DNA of 64,000 nt, taken from assembly GCF_024713945.1 (NCBI RefSeq), contig NC_134684.1:474001-538000 (forward strand), in the 5' to 3' direction. Shown here one piece after another: positions 46,826 to 56,982 of the stretch. This DNA comes from Dermatophagoides farinae. Lineage: Eukaryota > Arthropoda > Arachnida > Sarcoptiformes > Pyroglyphidae. The notes under the pieces were generated by a model. It saw nothing but the letters and a program-made list of their open reading frames with translations, was not told the DNA's origin and ran no database searches. The translations under genes were made by a program, and so were the position numbers. Each line of letters opens with the position of its first letter. Position 1 is the stretch's first letter.

Positions 46826-48126
46826 ATGTATCTGAAATTTTGTAAAATTGATTTTGTGGTAGTGATTCTATCAGCGATTGGCAATATTTTTGTCATCGTT
46901 CAATCCGGTCACAATCCACAATTGGCGAATCGAACGTTTGGATCATCACATCAAATCATTCAAGTTTATGTTCCAGATCTTGATCGTAATACTGAAGAAG
47001 TGATTGTATCACGTGGATTTCTAGCTGAAACATACAATATAACAACCGATGATGGTTACATCTTGAAAGTTAGTCGAATTGTTGATCCAAGCGATATTAT
47101 GCATGCTAAAAAATTACAACGAAAACCAATGATTCTTGGCCATGGTCTTTTTATGTCTGCCGATTCATTTTTAATTAATTCACCAATTTTGAATACCACC
47201 GATTACCATATGGTAATAATTTAGGTTTTTCACTCATGTTAACCGGTCGCTATGATGTTTGGCTAGTGAATTATCGTGGTTGTGAATATAGTCAACAACA
47301 TGTTAATATTTCCGTAACGGATTATAGATTTTGGCAATTTACATTGGATCATATGGCTCAATATGATTTACCTGCTGTTATAAGATTTGTAAAAAATAAA
47401 ACCAGTTATAATGGCACAATTGGATATATTGGTTATTCACAAGGTTCAACTATTGGATTTGCTTTGCTAGCTAGCCAACCACATTATGCAAACATAATCG
47501 AACCATTCGTTGCATTAGCACCTGTTGTTTATTTGGAAAATTCACGTTCATTTTATCGTTATCTTGCCAGATTTGTTCCCCTGTTACGACGTCGAAGTCA
47601 TAAATTTTTTCTTTCTACCGCTTTTCTCAATAATCTAATTATCGGCAGTACTTGTCATTGGATAACACCATTGTGTTCATTTGGATTAGCCATCCGGTTT
47701 GGTTTCGCTGATCAACGTAATCTAAATAAAAGTCGTGCTGAATTATATGCACGTTGGTATGGAACTTCCGATTGGAATATTGTACAATGGGGTCAAATAT
47801 ATCTGAATAATCGTTTTGCACGATTCGATTATGGTTCACCAGAATTGAATCGTCAATATTATGGTATGAAAATGAATCCTGATTATGATATAAAACAAAT
47901 ATCACCGAATGTGAAAATAATCATCATACAATCACGTAATGATGATTTATCAACCATACCGGATATTGAACGTTTAAGACAACAATTACAAGATGTTGGC
48001 ATCAAATCAATTGATTATAAAATTATTGATGATCCACGTTTTACACATTTAGATTTTATGTATGGAATGAATGCTGGAAAAGAATATATCAATGCACTTA
48101 TTGACATGCTAGCTCGTTATACTTGA
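46826..48126 (+). CDS. Gastric/lysosomal acid lipase-like, frame break between two parts
   Basis: Two open segments, 46826-about 47213 and about 47232-48126, together resemble an acid lipase of 420-430 aa. The first has a signal sequence (FVVVILSAIGNIFVIV), SRGFLAETYNITTDDGYIL and the oxyanion-loop ILGHGLF. The second has RYDVWLVNYRG, the nucleophile elbow GYSQGS, a catalytic Asp region (SRNDDLSTIPD) and the His in FTHLDFMYG. The two frames differ. Between them is only GTAATAATTTAG (12 bases), which has intron-like ends but is far too short and would not restore phase. The gap may be an intron collapsed in assembly, a one-base error, or a real lesion. Otherwise the gene looks conserved and should hydrolyse dietary or lysosomal lipid esters. 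Confidence 0.78.
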
Positions 48127-48811
48127 CTGATATATTTGTTTTCTTCTGTTCTTTTGATTCATCATTATCGATCTCAAATGATTTTTTTTCTAATATTTCA
48201 ATCTAACAAAATAAAGCTATCTAGAATTTTTTTTCCAAGAAAAACCACACCAAATGATTATACTTTTCACTATCGATCTATATTGATTTATTATCAACTA
48301 TATCAAATTGTGTTCAATGTGTTTGTTTGATGATTATTTTATTTATATAATTTATAATGCAACAAATCAAAGTTTGGTATGCATGAAAATAATATACAGA
48401 TAGCTGCGCCACCTATAATACTACAATAGGATGCGGCAACCACACACACATCATATACCACTCACACTACACAATACCACCACTACTACTACTACTACTG
48501 CCATTACACATTAATAGTGACTGTTGATATGATAAGATTTAGATTGGACAGCAAAATCGAAAAAATATCGATAACCACAATATTTTTGTATGCATTTGTT
48601 GGATAATTATATGTTTGTGTATGCTAAAGGGCGTAATATTTCATCATCATTTCATCAGAAGTCATCAAACCATCAAAGCTGTCTTTTGCAAGTTTGTTCA
48701 AATTACAAAAAAAATTTTGTTTTTTTTTTATTAAACCCTTTGTTTTTTTTGTTCCTATCACAGAATTTCGAATCAAATTTTCGTCGCCGAAAATAACCAA
48801 AATCATTTGCC
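48127..48811. other. Intergenic
   Basis: About 690 bp. It includes a (CTA)n run near 48483-48499. A T-tract ending in ATCACAG (48757-48763) before the next start codon suggests a 5' UTR intron for the Pmp3-like gene. No other gene seen. Confidence 0.4.
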
Positions 48812-49018
48812 ATGGCTAGAGAATGTATGTGTTGTGCAGCATTTATCGCTTTGTTTTTTCCACCACTTGGTGTATTGATGATGGAAGGTTGTGGTGTTGA
48901 TTTTTGTCTTAATATTTTTCTTACATTGTTGTTTTACATACCTGGATTGATACATGCATTCATCGTTATATGTCGTGATGAACCTCGAGCTGTACCAGTA
49001 ACAGTGGTTGTGACTTGA
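48812..49018 (+). CDS. Pmp3/UPF0057 small membrane protein, copy 1
   Basis: 68 aa. The family signature is plain: two membrane helices with FFPPLGVLMMEGCGVDFCLN between them and LLFYIPGLIHAF in the second. Pmp3 proteins of yeast, plants (RCI2) and nematodes are small proteolipids that affect membrane potential and cation tolerance. This copy has a Cys-rich start (ECMCCAA) and no C-terminal extension. It is intronless in the coding part. Two longer paralogues lie 1.8 and 2.4 kb downstream on the same strand. Confidence 0.88.
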   Translation: MARECMCCAAFIALFFPPLGVLMMEGCGVDFCLNIFLTLLFYIPGLIHAFIVICRDEPRAVPVTVVVT

Positions 49019-49173
49019 AATGTAATTAATTCACACACGATATCTTTCCATGATCATTTTTCATTATGTATGCAAAATCAGAAAAAAAATTGCTGGCTTG
49101 TATATTTTTTTAATTATGGAAAAAATTTAATAAAAAAAAACTTTTTCTCAATCATCAAATCTATTAATCTGGT

Positions 49174-50298
49174 TCAAATACATTTACCACCACGACAATA
49201 TTTATTCGGGCCACATGTTGTATTTTCGATTGCTGGATCAATGTAAATATTGACCAAATTATTTGTACACTGGATTTTCGTACAAATGGATACTAATTCT
49301 ATATTTAAAATGTTTGCACGAAATGTTTCACCTAATGCCATTTTACATTGTTCATCAACGGTGATTGATAAATCATTATTAGGACAATGATGATGATCAT
49401 TGCATGGAAATTGTATCATCTTTACATTGGTGGCTGGTGGTGAATAATGAAAACATTTTTTCGTTTTTTCATTCATAACCAAAAAATATTGTTTCAATTG
49501 TAAATAACTACATATAGAGAATTGTGTCTTTCCCGGACCAGTAGTGGATGACATAATATAATTTGTACTACAACTTGTTTCCGGTATTTCTTCATCATGA
49601 TACATACTCAATACATGTCCTAATTCATGTGCCATAATGAATGCGGTACGATAACTTCTTGCTTCTACCAATATGAATGATTCCATTGGTCGATTACAAG
49701 CAATATGACCAACGGTGGCCAAACCTTGTGTATCGGTTTTATTTCTACGAAAACGAAAATTATAACCAGTCAATAATATAGTGGCTGCATATCGTTGTTG
49801 TTGCATTGTTTCATTTAGTTGATAAAATTGTCGAAATGATTGCCTATATTGTTCACCATCAGCTTTATCATCAATTTTAATTGAATCATGAATCTGTTGT
49901 ATATCCAATATAACAAAATGAAATTGAGCCAATTGTTTCATTGGTAGATTATTATATGATAATGATGCAGAATTTGTTACAGCATATATGAATCGATATA
50001 ATTTTTGTTTATCATGATGAAATCTTCGTATTAATGGTTCATCATAGAATAGGAATAGATTCAGATAAATATTTCCAAAATGATTTTCATGATTTCCCAT
50101 TATTGGTTTACCTTCGAATTCAATATCATCAATATCGACTAAATCGATACGTATTAATGATTCTTTTCGATGCATAAACGAATGACCACGATGATTATCA
50201 TTGATTAGAATTGATTGCGAAACAATTGATGTCCTTATGATGAACGTACAAAGATAGTATGTAGTAAATATCAATAATAATGAATATAATTGCTCCAT
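49174..50298 (-). CDS. ADAM/reprolysin-like (M12B) zinc metalloprotease
   Basis: A single exon of 374 aa with a signal peptide (LYSLLLIFTTYYLCTFII). The zinc site reads HELGHVLSMYHD, matching HExxHxxxxxHD of adamalysins, with Ser where Gly is usual; a Met-turn-like IMSS follows. After the catalytic domain come Cys-rich sequences (FPCNDHHHCPNN, TTCGPNKYCRGGKCI). No disintegrin loop, thrombospondin repeat or transmembrane helix is present. It is therefore a compact secreted protease, as found expanded in ticks and mites. The prodomain is short and lacks an obvious cysteine switch. It sits between two Pmp3 genes on the other strand. Confidence 0.85.
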   Translation of the reverse strand: MEQLYSLLLIFTTYYLCTFIIRTSIVSQSILINDNHRGHSFMHRKESLIRIDLVDIDDIEFEGKPIMGNHENHFGNIYLNLFLFYDEPLIRRFHHDKQKLYRFIYAVTNSASLSYNNLPMKQLAQFHFVILDIQQIHDSIKIDDKADGEQYRQSFRQFYQLNETMQQQRYAATILLTGYNFRFRRNKTDTQGLATVGHIACNRPMESFILVEARSYRTAFIMAHELGHVLSMYHDEEIPETSCSTNYIMSSTTGPGKTQFSICSYLQLKQYFLVMNEKTKKCFHYSPPATNVKMIQFPCNDHHHCPNNDLSITVDEQCKMALGETFRANILNIELVSICTKIQCTNNLVNIYIDPAIENTTCGPNKYCRGGKCI

Positions 50299-50609
50299 AA
50301 TTCTATAAATTTTTATTCTTGACTAATTTTTATTTGATATTCTGAATTTCTAACAAACAAAAAAAATTTTTTTTTGTTTTATTCTAATCAATTTTAGTTA
50401 ATTCGATTCATTGAAATGCAAATCACCGAAACCTTGAATTGACGACGACGAATCAGTAGTTTTTGAATAAATTTGAAAAACAAAATTTTGTCTAGTTGTC
50501 ATCATCATCATCATGAAAATGGCTGATAAAAATGTGAACCATGTCAATATTCATTCATTTGGCCACGACGACAAATACATTCAACAACAACAACAACAAC
50601 AAATCGAAA
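50299..50609. other. Divergent intergenic region
   Basis: About 310 bp between the metalloprotease start (minus) and the second Pmp3 gene (plus). AT-rich, with an AAC repeat just before the Pmp3 start. No gene seen. Confidence 0.4.
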
Positions 50610-51032
50610 ATGTGCTGGGAAACGGAACGTAAAGAAGAAATGTGGTGTTGTGCTGCTTCGGTAGCGTTTTTTTGTCCACCACTTTCTGTTCTTTTATTAT
50701 ATGGTTGTGGAAAAGAATTCCTATTGAATTGTATTCTCACTTTTTTATGTTATATACCTGGATTTTTACATGCACTGTGTATTGTATTCTGTCCAGATCG
50801 TATTAATCCAAAAAAAAAATTTCTGATGACCGAGGTTTGTATGTAATGTCAATGTTTGTGAATTGATTTAATCGAAAAATTTGTTCTATAGCAAGCATGT
50901 CGTGCTCGAGAAAAAGCTGAATATTTAGCACGTGCAAGAGCACGTGAAGAAGCTGCAGCTAGACAGGCCGTTACAACAGCTCCAACAAATCCACCACCAC
51001 CACCACCACCTCCAGAAATTCCACAACCCTAA
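50610..51032 (+). CDS. Pmp3/UPF0057 small membrane protein, copy 2 with long tail
   Basis: Exons 50610-50834 and 50892-51032 join to 121 aa. The Pmp3 core is FFCPPLSVLLLYGCGKEFLL and LCYIPGFLHALCIVFCPD. Exon 2 adds an unusual tail: an Ala/Arg-rich helix (ARARAREEAAARQA) and a poly-Pro run of eight before EIPQP. The start MCWETERKEEMWCCAA was chosen because the third copy begins in the same way (MCFKVIRRDELWCFAS) and both first exons are exactly 225 nt. It is probably a plasma-membrane stress protein. Confidence 0.86.
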
Positions 51033-51236
51033 AACATGGATCAATCAACAATGATTCATCAGGAATAAATCGTTTTAAAAAAAACAAAATCATTTTAAAA
51101 AATTTAACTATCTGCTTTGTCATTGTTAGTGATTAGCCTAGTTTTTTTTCATCATGATCATCAACCGATCAACCAGCAAAAAAAAAATCCATTATCAATT
51201 GTCAACTTGTCATCATCATCATCATCATCATCAAAG

Positions 51237-51612
51237 ATGTGTTTCAAAGTTATACGTCGTGATGAACTTTGGTGTTTTGCATCGATGGTAGCATTATTTT
51301 GTCCTCCTTTAGCTGTTATGATGATGACAGGATGTGGTATTGATTTTGTATTAAATTGTGCCCTGACATTTCTATTATGGATACCTGGTTTCATACACGC
51401 CTATTGTATCATCTATTGTCCTGATCATATTGATCCAAATGCTAAACTTCAAATGACTGAGGTTTGATTAGATTTTAATTTAATTTTTTTTTCTAAATCT
51501 AATTTGAATAAATAAATCTCAAACAATTCAGGCTGCCATACGTTGGAGAGCTCGTAAAGAGGCTGAACGACAAGCGGCGGCTGAACAAGCTCAAGGTATT
51601 GAACGATTATAA
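51237..51612 (+). CDS. Pmp3/UPF0057 small membrane protein, copy 3
   Basis: Exons 51237-51461 and 51532-51612 join to 101 aa. The core motifs are LFCPPLAVMMMTGCGIDFVL and LLWIPGFIHAYCIIYCPD. The intron sits at the same place (after MTE) as in copy 2, which shows a tandem origin. The tail is shorter and is an Ala/Arg/Glu helix (RKEAERQAAAEQAQG). It lies about 200 bp after copy 2. Confidence 0.86.
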
Positions 51613-51892
51613 TCATCTTTCATCATCATTGGCATCATATAACAAATGTATTCATTTATATTTAAATTTAAATGATGTATCATTCGAATGAATTGATATA
51701 TATAAAAAATAAAATTTAAAATTTTCATATCGATACTATCGATATGTGTTGTTATTATTGTTGTCACGTGATCATCAATGCATTATTGTGTGTTTTTCCT
51801 TTTTTGATTTTATATTTTGAGCGTGTATTCTTCCTAGGCACTTTTTGATAAACGCATTAAGCATACGACAGCAAAAAAAAATCTCCGATGTT

Positions 51893-53608
51893 ATGACATC
51901 AGAAGGATCATCATCCATCAAAAAAAAGTGTATCCAATACATTCATCACATGCTATTTAGAATGTCTTGTTTATCGAAAAGTTTATTCTGGTTCGGTGGT
52001 ATTGGTGCATCATTGATTCTTGCTTATGGTTCAATTTATTTATTTGCTAATCGTGATGACGATGAAGATGATTTTGATGATGATGATCAATTTAAATTCA
52101 ATAAAACTGGTCATGTAAATGATAAAGATCAATCAAATAAGCTTTTCGTGCATATTGATAATGGATCAGATACAATGTCGGATGATTCATCAATTGAAAT
52201 TATTTTGCTTTATAAACGTGTTCCAAATTCGGTATTCGAACAGAATGATTGTTTCATACAGATTCAATATCAAACTGATACGAAAATTAAAGAAGAAAAA
52301 ATTATTGATAATTCATTCGAAAGCGACACTGAACAAGAATCGATTGGTGGTACAACGGTCAAATATCGAAATATTTCAATACAAGGATTCCATAAAAATG
52401 TTATGCAAGCATCACGTCGTATTGATCAACTAGTCAGATCCGTCCCTCCAATTGAATGTACAAAATTCGAAATTCTATCGACTAAATTGCCATTAATAAT
52501 GGGAGTGAATGGCAGTACGATTAAATCGTTGACAAAATGTTCTGGAGCTGAAATTCGAATCAATCAACCTGCTTATAATAAACAATTTATCACTGTTGAT
52601 ATTTATGGAACTCGTGATCAAATTAAAATGGCATATAATCTTATCGAAGAATTGTTGGATCAAGAACGACGATTTCATCGACAACAATCGACATCTGATC
52701 AAATTCAAATAATCAACCTTGATGATGACGGGGATTATGATATGCTCAAATCATTCGAAACATTTGAATTGTCCAGTGATTTAGCCATTATGGGCGATAA
52801 TCATCCCCAATATATTCAACAACAACAGCTAACAACCAATGATTCATCATTAGAGACATTCATTCAACATCGAACATCATTATCAATGGAACGAATTTCC
52901 TATATGACTGAATCATTGGATGTGATCGATGATCATGATCGTTCAATTTCGCCATCAATATTGCCACCAGTTCAAGTGTTTGTTTCATATATCGATAATC
53001 CTAGCTCATTCTATGTGCAAATCAATGAAAATAGGCGTAGCATCCGTCTTGATGAATTGATGGAAAAAATGAAAAAATTTTATTCAAATATCGAGAATCA
53101 ATTAGCATGTCGATGTGATCGTCGTACGTTGAAAATAAACGATATTGTCGCAATAAAAGTTGACGATGATAATTCAGCTGAAAAATTTTATCGTGGTTAT
53201 ATCATAGATTGTTTGGATGGGGAAAAATTTTCAGTATTCTATGGTGATTTTGGAATCACTGCTCAACATTCGGCAAATTCTTTGTTCTATTTAAATGATA
53301 ATTTTCTCACTCGATTACCATTTCAAGCTATTCGATGTTCACTTAATGATATTGATCACATATCTCCAAACGAATGGTCTGCCGAAGAAATTAAATATTT
53401 TCGTGAATTAACACGTGAAGGTTTATGGGAATCGGTCATCAGTATTCGATGCCATGAATATCGTAACGACAATAATAATGATGGACGGCGAATATTTCTG
53501 GTAGAAATGTTCAGTAAACTACCTCATCAATTGATGACAAAAAATGTTGGAAAGAAATTGTTGCAATTACTTAATCGACGAAAAAAAAGTATTCAACTCA
53601 ATGTATGA
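51893..53608 (+). CDS. TDRKH/Papi-like KH and Tudor domain protein
   Basis: A single exon of 571 aa from the first ATG at 51893. A membrane anchor near the N-terminus (LFWFGGIGASLILAYGSIYL) recalls the mitochondrial outer-membrane anchor of TDRKH. An acidic linker follows. There are two KH regions: a degenerate first one, and a second with LPLIMGVNGSTIKSL, where GVNG is the GxxG loop. The C-terminal extended Tudor domain begins PVQVFVSYIDNPSSFYVQI and contains RGYIIDCLDGEKFSVFYGDFG. In flies and mice this protein helps trim and load piRNAs on mitochondria by binding Piwi arginines. Domain order and anchor make the match good; the sequence itself is divergent. Confidence 0.8.
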   Translation: MTSEGSSSIKKKCIQYIHHMLFRMSCLSKSLFWFGGIGASLILAYGSIYLFANRDDDEDDFDDDDQFKFNKTGHVNDKDQSNKLFVHIDNGSDTMSDDSSIEIILLYKRVPNSVFEQNDCFIQIQYQTDTKIKEEKIIDNSFESDTEQESIGGTTVKYRNISIQGFHKNVMQASRRIDQLVRSVPPIECTKFEILSTKLPLIMGVNGSTIKSLTKCSGAEIRINQPAYNKQFITVDIYGTRDQIKMAYNLIEELLDQERRFHRQQSTSDQIQIINLDDDGDYDMLKSFETFELSSDLAIMGDNHPQYIQQQQLTTNDSSLETFIQHRTSLSMERISYMTESLDVIDDHDRSISPSILPPVQVFVSYIDNPSSFYVQINENRRSIRLDELMEKMKKFYSNIENQLACRCDRRTLKINDIVAIKVDDDNSAEKFYRGYIIDCLDGEKFSVFYGDFGITAQHSANSLFYLNDNFLTRLPFQAIRCSLNDIDHISPNEWSAEEIKYFRELTREGLWESVISIRCHEYRNDNNNDGRRIFLVEMFSKLPHQLMTKNVGKKLLQLLNRRKKSIQLNV

Positions 53609-53897
53609 ATAATGGAATAATACCCGTACCAAAAAATACAAAAAAATCGTTCAAATCCTTGAATTAATTGTGATATATTAGGATACTTGACTCGAATTTT
53701 TTTTCGTGACTTTTTTCAATCTTATTATCTTGTTTAACTTAATTTTCTCTAATTATTTGATTGATATTTTTGTGATAAAATAATTAAAAAAAAAATTCAA
53801 AAAAGAATCATGTTGGTGTTTGACCCATTAGGTTGAAATAGTTGAATTTTTCAATGCTTTTCTGAAATATTTTTTTCGATTTTTTTTGGTGAGACAC

Positions 53898-54635
53898 ATG
53901 GCTAAAATGGAAGATATTTCCAAATCAGATCAAGCTATGATAGAAGATTTGAATAAACCAAACATTCTTGTGATGCCTGGCGATTGTTTACTCAAACATC
54001 AAAGCGATATTATTGCTTCAAATGGTACATATTTGAAAAATGGTTTGATTTATTCATCCGTAGTTGGTTATATACAAATAACCGAACAACAAGAATCACA
54101 TCCTGTAAATGATGATGATAATAAAGATATGGCAACAAAAACAATGGAAGAAAACAATAGCTCATCATCATCTTTGCAGAATCAAATTACAAAGAGAATC
54201 GTAAAAGTTATAAGACCTGGTGATCGTCAAATACCATTTTTGGAACCAGGTTCAATTGTTACATGTCGTGTAATAAGAATAACATCATCATTTGCTAAAT
54301 GTAGTATATGCTGTATTGAAGATCATATACTTAAACAACCATATACTGGTTTAATTCGTTTGGACGATATTCATGATGGTGTTTCATCACAGCAGCAACG
54401 TTTACGACAAGTGAATCGTTGTTTTCATCCAGGTGATATCATACTTGCACGGGTTATAGCAGCTGGAGATAATCATCAATTCTTATTGACAACCGCTGCA
54501 CCAGAACTTGGCGTTGTAGTTGCTGTAAATGATTGGAATGAACCAATGATACCATTGAATTCTGCTGAAGTTTTGTGTCAACGAACTTTTTCGAAAGAAA
54601 CAAGAAAAGTGGCCAATATTGATTTGATTGCCTAA
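53898..54635 (+). CDS. EXOSC1: RNA exosome cap subunit CSL4
   Basis: A single exon of 245 aa from ATG 53898. The N-terminal beta-barrel begins VMPGDCLLKH and GTYLKNGLIYSSVVGYI. The S1-like central domain has EPGSIVTCRVIRITSSFAKC and CFHPGDIILARVIAAGD. The C-terminus reads FLLTTAAPELGVVVA, then LCQRTFSKETRKVA, matching the zinc-ribbon region (one Cys recognisable; others look lost). Csl4 caps the nuclear and cytoplasmic exosome and helps thread RNA. A Ser/Asn-rich insertion of about 30 residues is mite-specific as far as I can judge. Confidence 0.88.
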   Translation: MAKMEDISKSDQAMIEDLNKPNILVMPGDCLLKHQSDIIASNGTYLKNGLIYSSVVGYIQITEQQESHPVNDDDNKDMATKTMEENNSSSSSLQNQITKRIVKVIRPGDRQIPFLEPGSIVTCRVIRITSSFAKCSICCIEDHILKQPYTGLIRLDDIHDGVSSQQQRLRQVNRCFHPGDIILARVIAAGDNHQFLLTTAAPELGVVVAVNDWNEPMIPLNSAEVLCQRTFSKETRKVANIDLIA

Positions 54636-55266
54636 ATCTGAATTTCATTTCATGTAAATATTTACATGATGAATGAATTAAATTCAAATGACTGTTTATA
54701 TAAATCTTATTCATCATCATCATCATCATTAATTATCTATCTGGATGCAAACACGTCAAATTAAATTTATTGAGTGAATTGATTACTATTTACTCCCTAT
54801 GGATTGAATTAATTAATTTAAAATTAACAAGAAAAACAGAATCCCCATTGAAAAACTTGGCTTGAATCGATGCTATATACAGTAGTCAAGAAGACAGTAT
54901 TCTCTGTGTATTCGTTCTATATATATTCTCTCTATCTATACAAGCCAAATTCTTTGTCACTGACTACTCTTCAATATATCTATGCTCAAACGAATTGAAT
55001 TAAATCGTTACTTTTTCTTTTTTTTTATTTCGGTTAACTCAAGTTTATTCTGAAGTATGTTCTATTGGTGTATAAAAGTCGAGTGTTTTTTTCTTTGATC
55101 CTTTTGAATCCCGTTTAAAACACCATATAAAAGACACATGCACATAATGATGATTCATTGAAACAATTGGACCATATATTTACTTGTTCAACAACTTTGA
55201 AAGAATTTTTGGACTTTGAAAAAAAATTTAAACTTTAAAAAACCCGTTCAATTTGTCATCTTATCA
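54636..55266. other. Intergenic
   Basis: About 630 bp, AT-rich, with TCATCA repeats after the CSL4 stop and TATA-like stretches near 54915-54930. No gene seen. Confidence 0.4.
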
Positions 55267-55794
55267 ATGTCTTCGATTAATCATTTGATAATGCAAACAA
55301 AAATGGCTCTAATTAATTCGAATGATGGTGATACTGTCGCAGTCACCGTCGCCGGTGATGATGATTATCATGATCATCATTTTGTAACATCATTAGCTAA
55401 AGCCACAATCTCATCATCATCATCTATAAATCAACCAACGATGGATGATGCTGGTAACCATAACAATCAACAACAACATATCGAACAATCATCATTTGTA
55501 CCGAATGAATTGATAGCAAAAAGTTTTGCTAAATATTATCCAGGTAAATAATAAAACAGATGACCAGAATATTTAATCATTTTTTTTTCGTTTTTTATTT
55601 CCATTTTAGAGGAAGCAAACTTTTGGATGTATGCCATGATTGTATTAGGATTGGCTTTTATTGTATTTGTTGCCATCACTATCTATAAACTTTGCCAACC
55701 AGAAAAAGATGGCCGTTCATTAAAACAACAAAGATCTGGTTCTGTACCTGGAACGATGACTGTAGGTCCACCGCCGACGACAATTGTTTCCTAA
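55267..55794 (+). CDS. Unknown single-pass membrane protein
   Basis: Exons 55267-55543 and 55610-55794 join in phase to 153 aa. The N-terminal 90 residues are His/Gln/Ser-rich and end in FVPNELIAKSFAKYYPEEANFW. One hydrophobic helix follows (MYAMIVLGLAFIVFVAITIY). The tail is basic then Gly/Pro-rich (KLCQPEKDGRSLKQQRSG, VGPPPTTIVS). There is no signal peptide, so a type III topology is likely. I do not recognise the family; a clean splice and open frame support reality. Confidence 0.65.
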
Positions 55795-56078
55795 ATAAAA
55801 AAAAAATTCTGGATTCTGGACCAAAAAAAAATTTTTTTTTCGTTCGATTCATTCAAATCGTGTCATATCGCACATGGAGTTTTTTTTCTTTCTTTTGTTT
55901 TAGTTTTATTTTTGTTCGTTGATTAAGTTATAAATAAAAAAAAATGATTTTGTTTTCGAAATTAAATTCGCATATCAAAAATGATCAAAAAAAAAAAAAT
56001 TCTTGGCTATGAGTTAAAAGCAAAAAAAAAACAGTGCTGAGCGAGTCAATCTTGATGGCAGCCAAACATTCTTTTTTT

Positions 56079-56982
56079 TCAAGCTAAAAGATCAGGAGTT
56101 GTATTGTTATCATGATCGATATTGGAATGTTCATCGGTGACGATCAGATTTTCTTCTTGGCTGTTGTTGGTATTTTCATCCACATTATTCGTTGATTCTT
56201 GTTGTTGTTGGATGGCACTATGACAATTGGCCAATAAATCAGGTTTCGATTCTGAGCTGCTGAAACCATTTACTGTTAGATCAATCTGTTGTTGTTGTTG
56301 TTGGGAATGTTCAAGTACATTTGATTTTTTCGTAGTAAAAATGGCCATATTCATCATATCTAAACGTTCAACTAAACGTTTACGATTATCATCATTTTCA
56401 ATGATTGATTGGAATGTTGTAAGATTTGAAATATTTTCGTCACTAAGTAATCGTCTATAAAAATCCATTACAAATTCTGAATCAACATTTTTCAATCGCA
56501 ATAAAAATTCAATTCGATCCTGATCTTGCCATTGATTCAAGAACCATTCTTTGAATAATTTCATTCGACATTCAAATATTGATGGTGGTTTTTTGGAAAT
56601 TTCTTATGGTTTGTTTTAGAGAGAGAGAAAAAAAACAATTAAAAATTTAATTACAGACAAACATCATCGAAAACTTACTTAACGATTCGTTCATATTATC
56701 AGCTAATTTGGAACTTTCATCATTATTATCAATTAAAGTTTCACCATTGGTTTCTTTTTCCAATTTTGAACCATTTTGTTTGACTGTTTCTTCCTGTGCA
56801 CCATCATTGTTATTATCGTCGTGATTGGAACCAGTAAATAAATTTTGTTGGAAAAAATTTCGATAAATTGGACACAGATGATCCAAAAGAAAATCTTGTC
56901 GTTGAAATTCACTAAATTCAGCAAACCATTGTACTAAATAAAGGATTTGTTTGTCTGAATTTAAATCGTTAAATTTTGACAT
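56079..56982 (-). CDS. C14orf119 homologue (DUF4508-like)
   Basis: Exons 56982-56679 and 56602-56079 join to 275 aa. Two helical blocks match the human protein from memory: LVQWFAEFSEFQRQDFLLDH (human HWFANWSGPQRERFLEDL) and PPSIFECRMKLFKEWF with QDRIEFLLRL (human PPSIFECQLHLWDQWF, QERNEFVRQL). In the mite the two blocks are separated by a longer acidic linker, and a Gln/Asn-rich tail is added. Cellular role is not established. The start MSKFNDLNSDKQ was preferred over upstream in-frame residues that are not preceded by an ATG. Confidence 0.75.

Noticed and set aside
47213-47224. GTAATAATTTAG as a functional 12-nt intron in the lipase
   Set aside because: Far shorter than any other intron here (about 50 nt or more), and its removal does not bring the two frames together.
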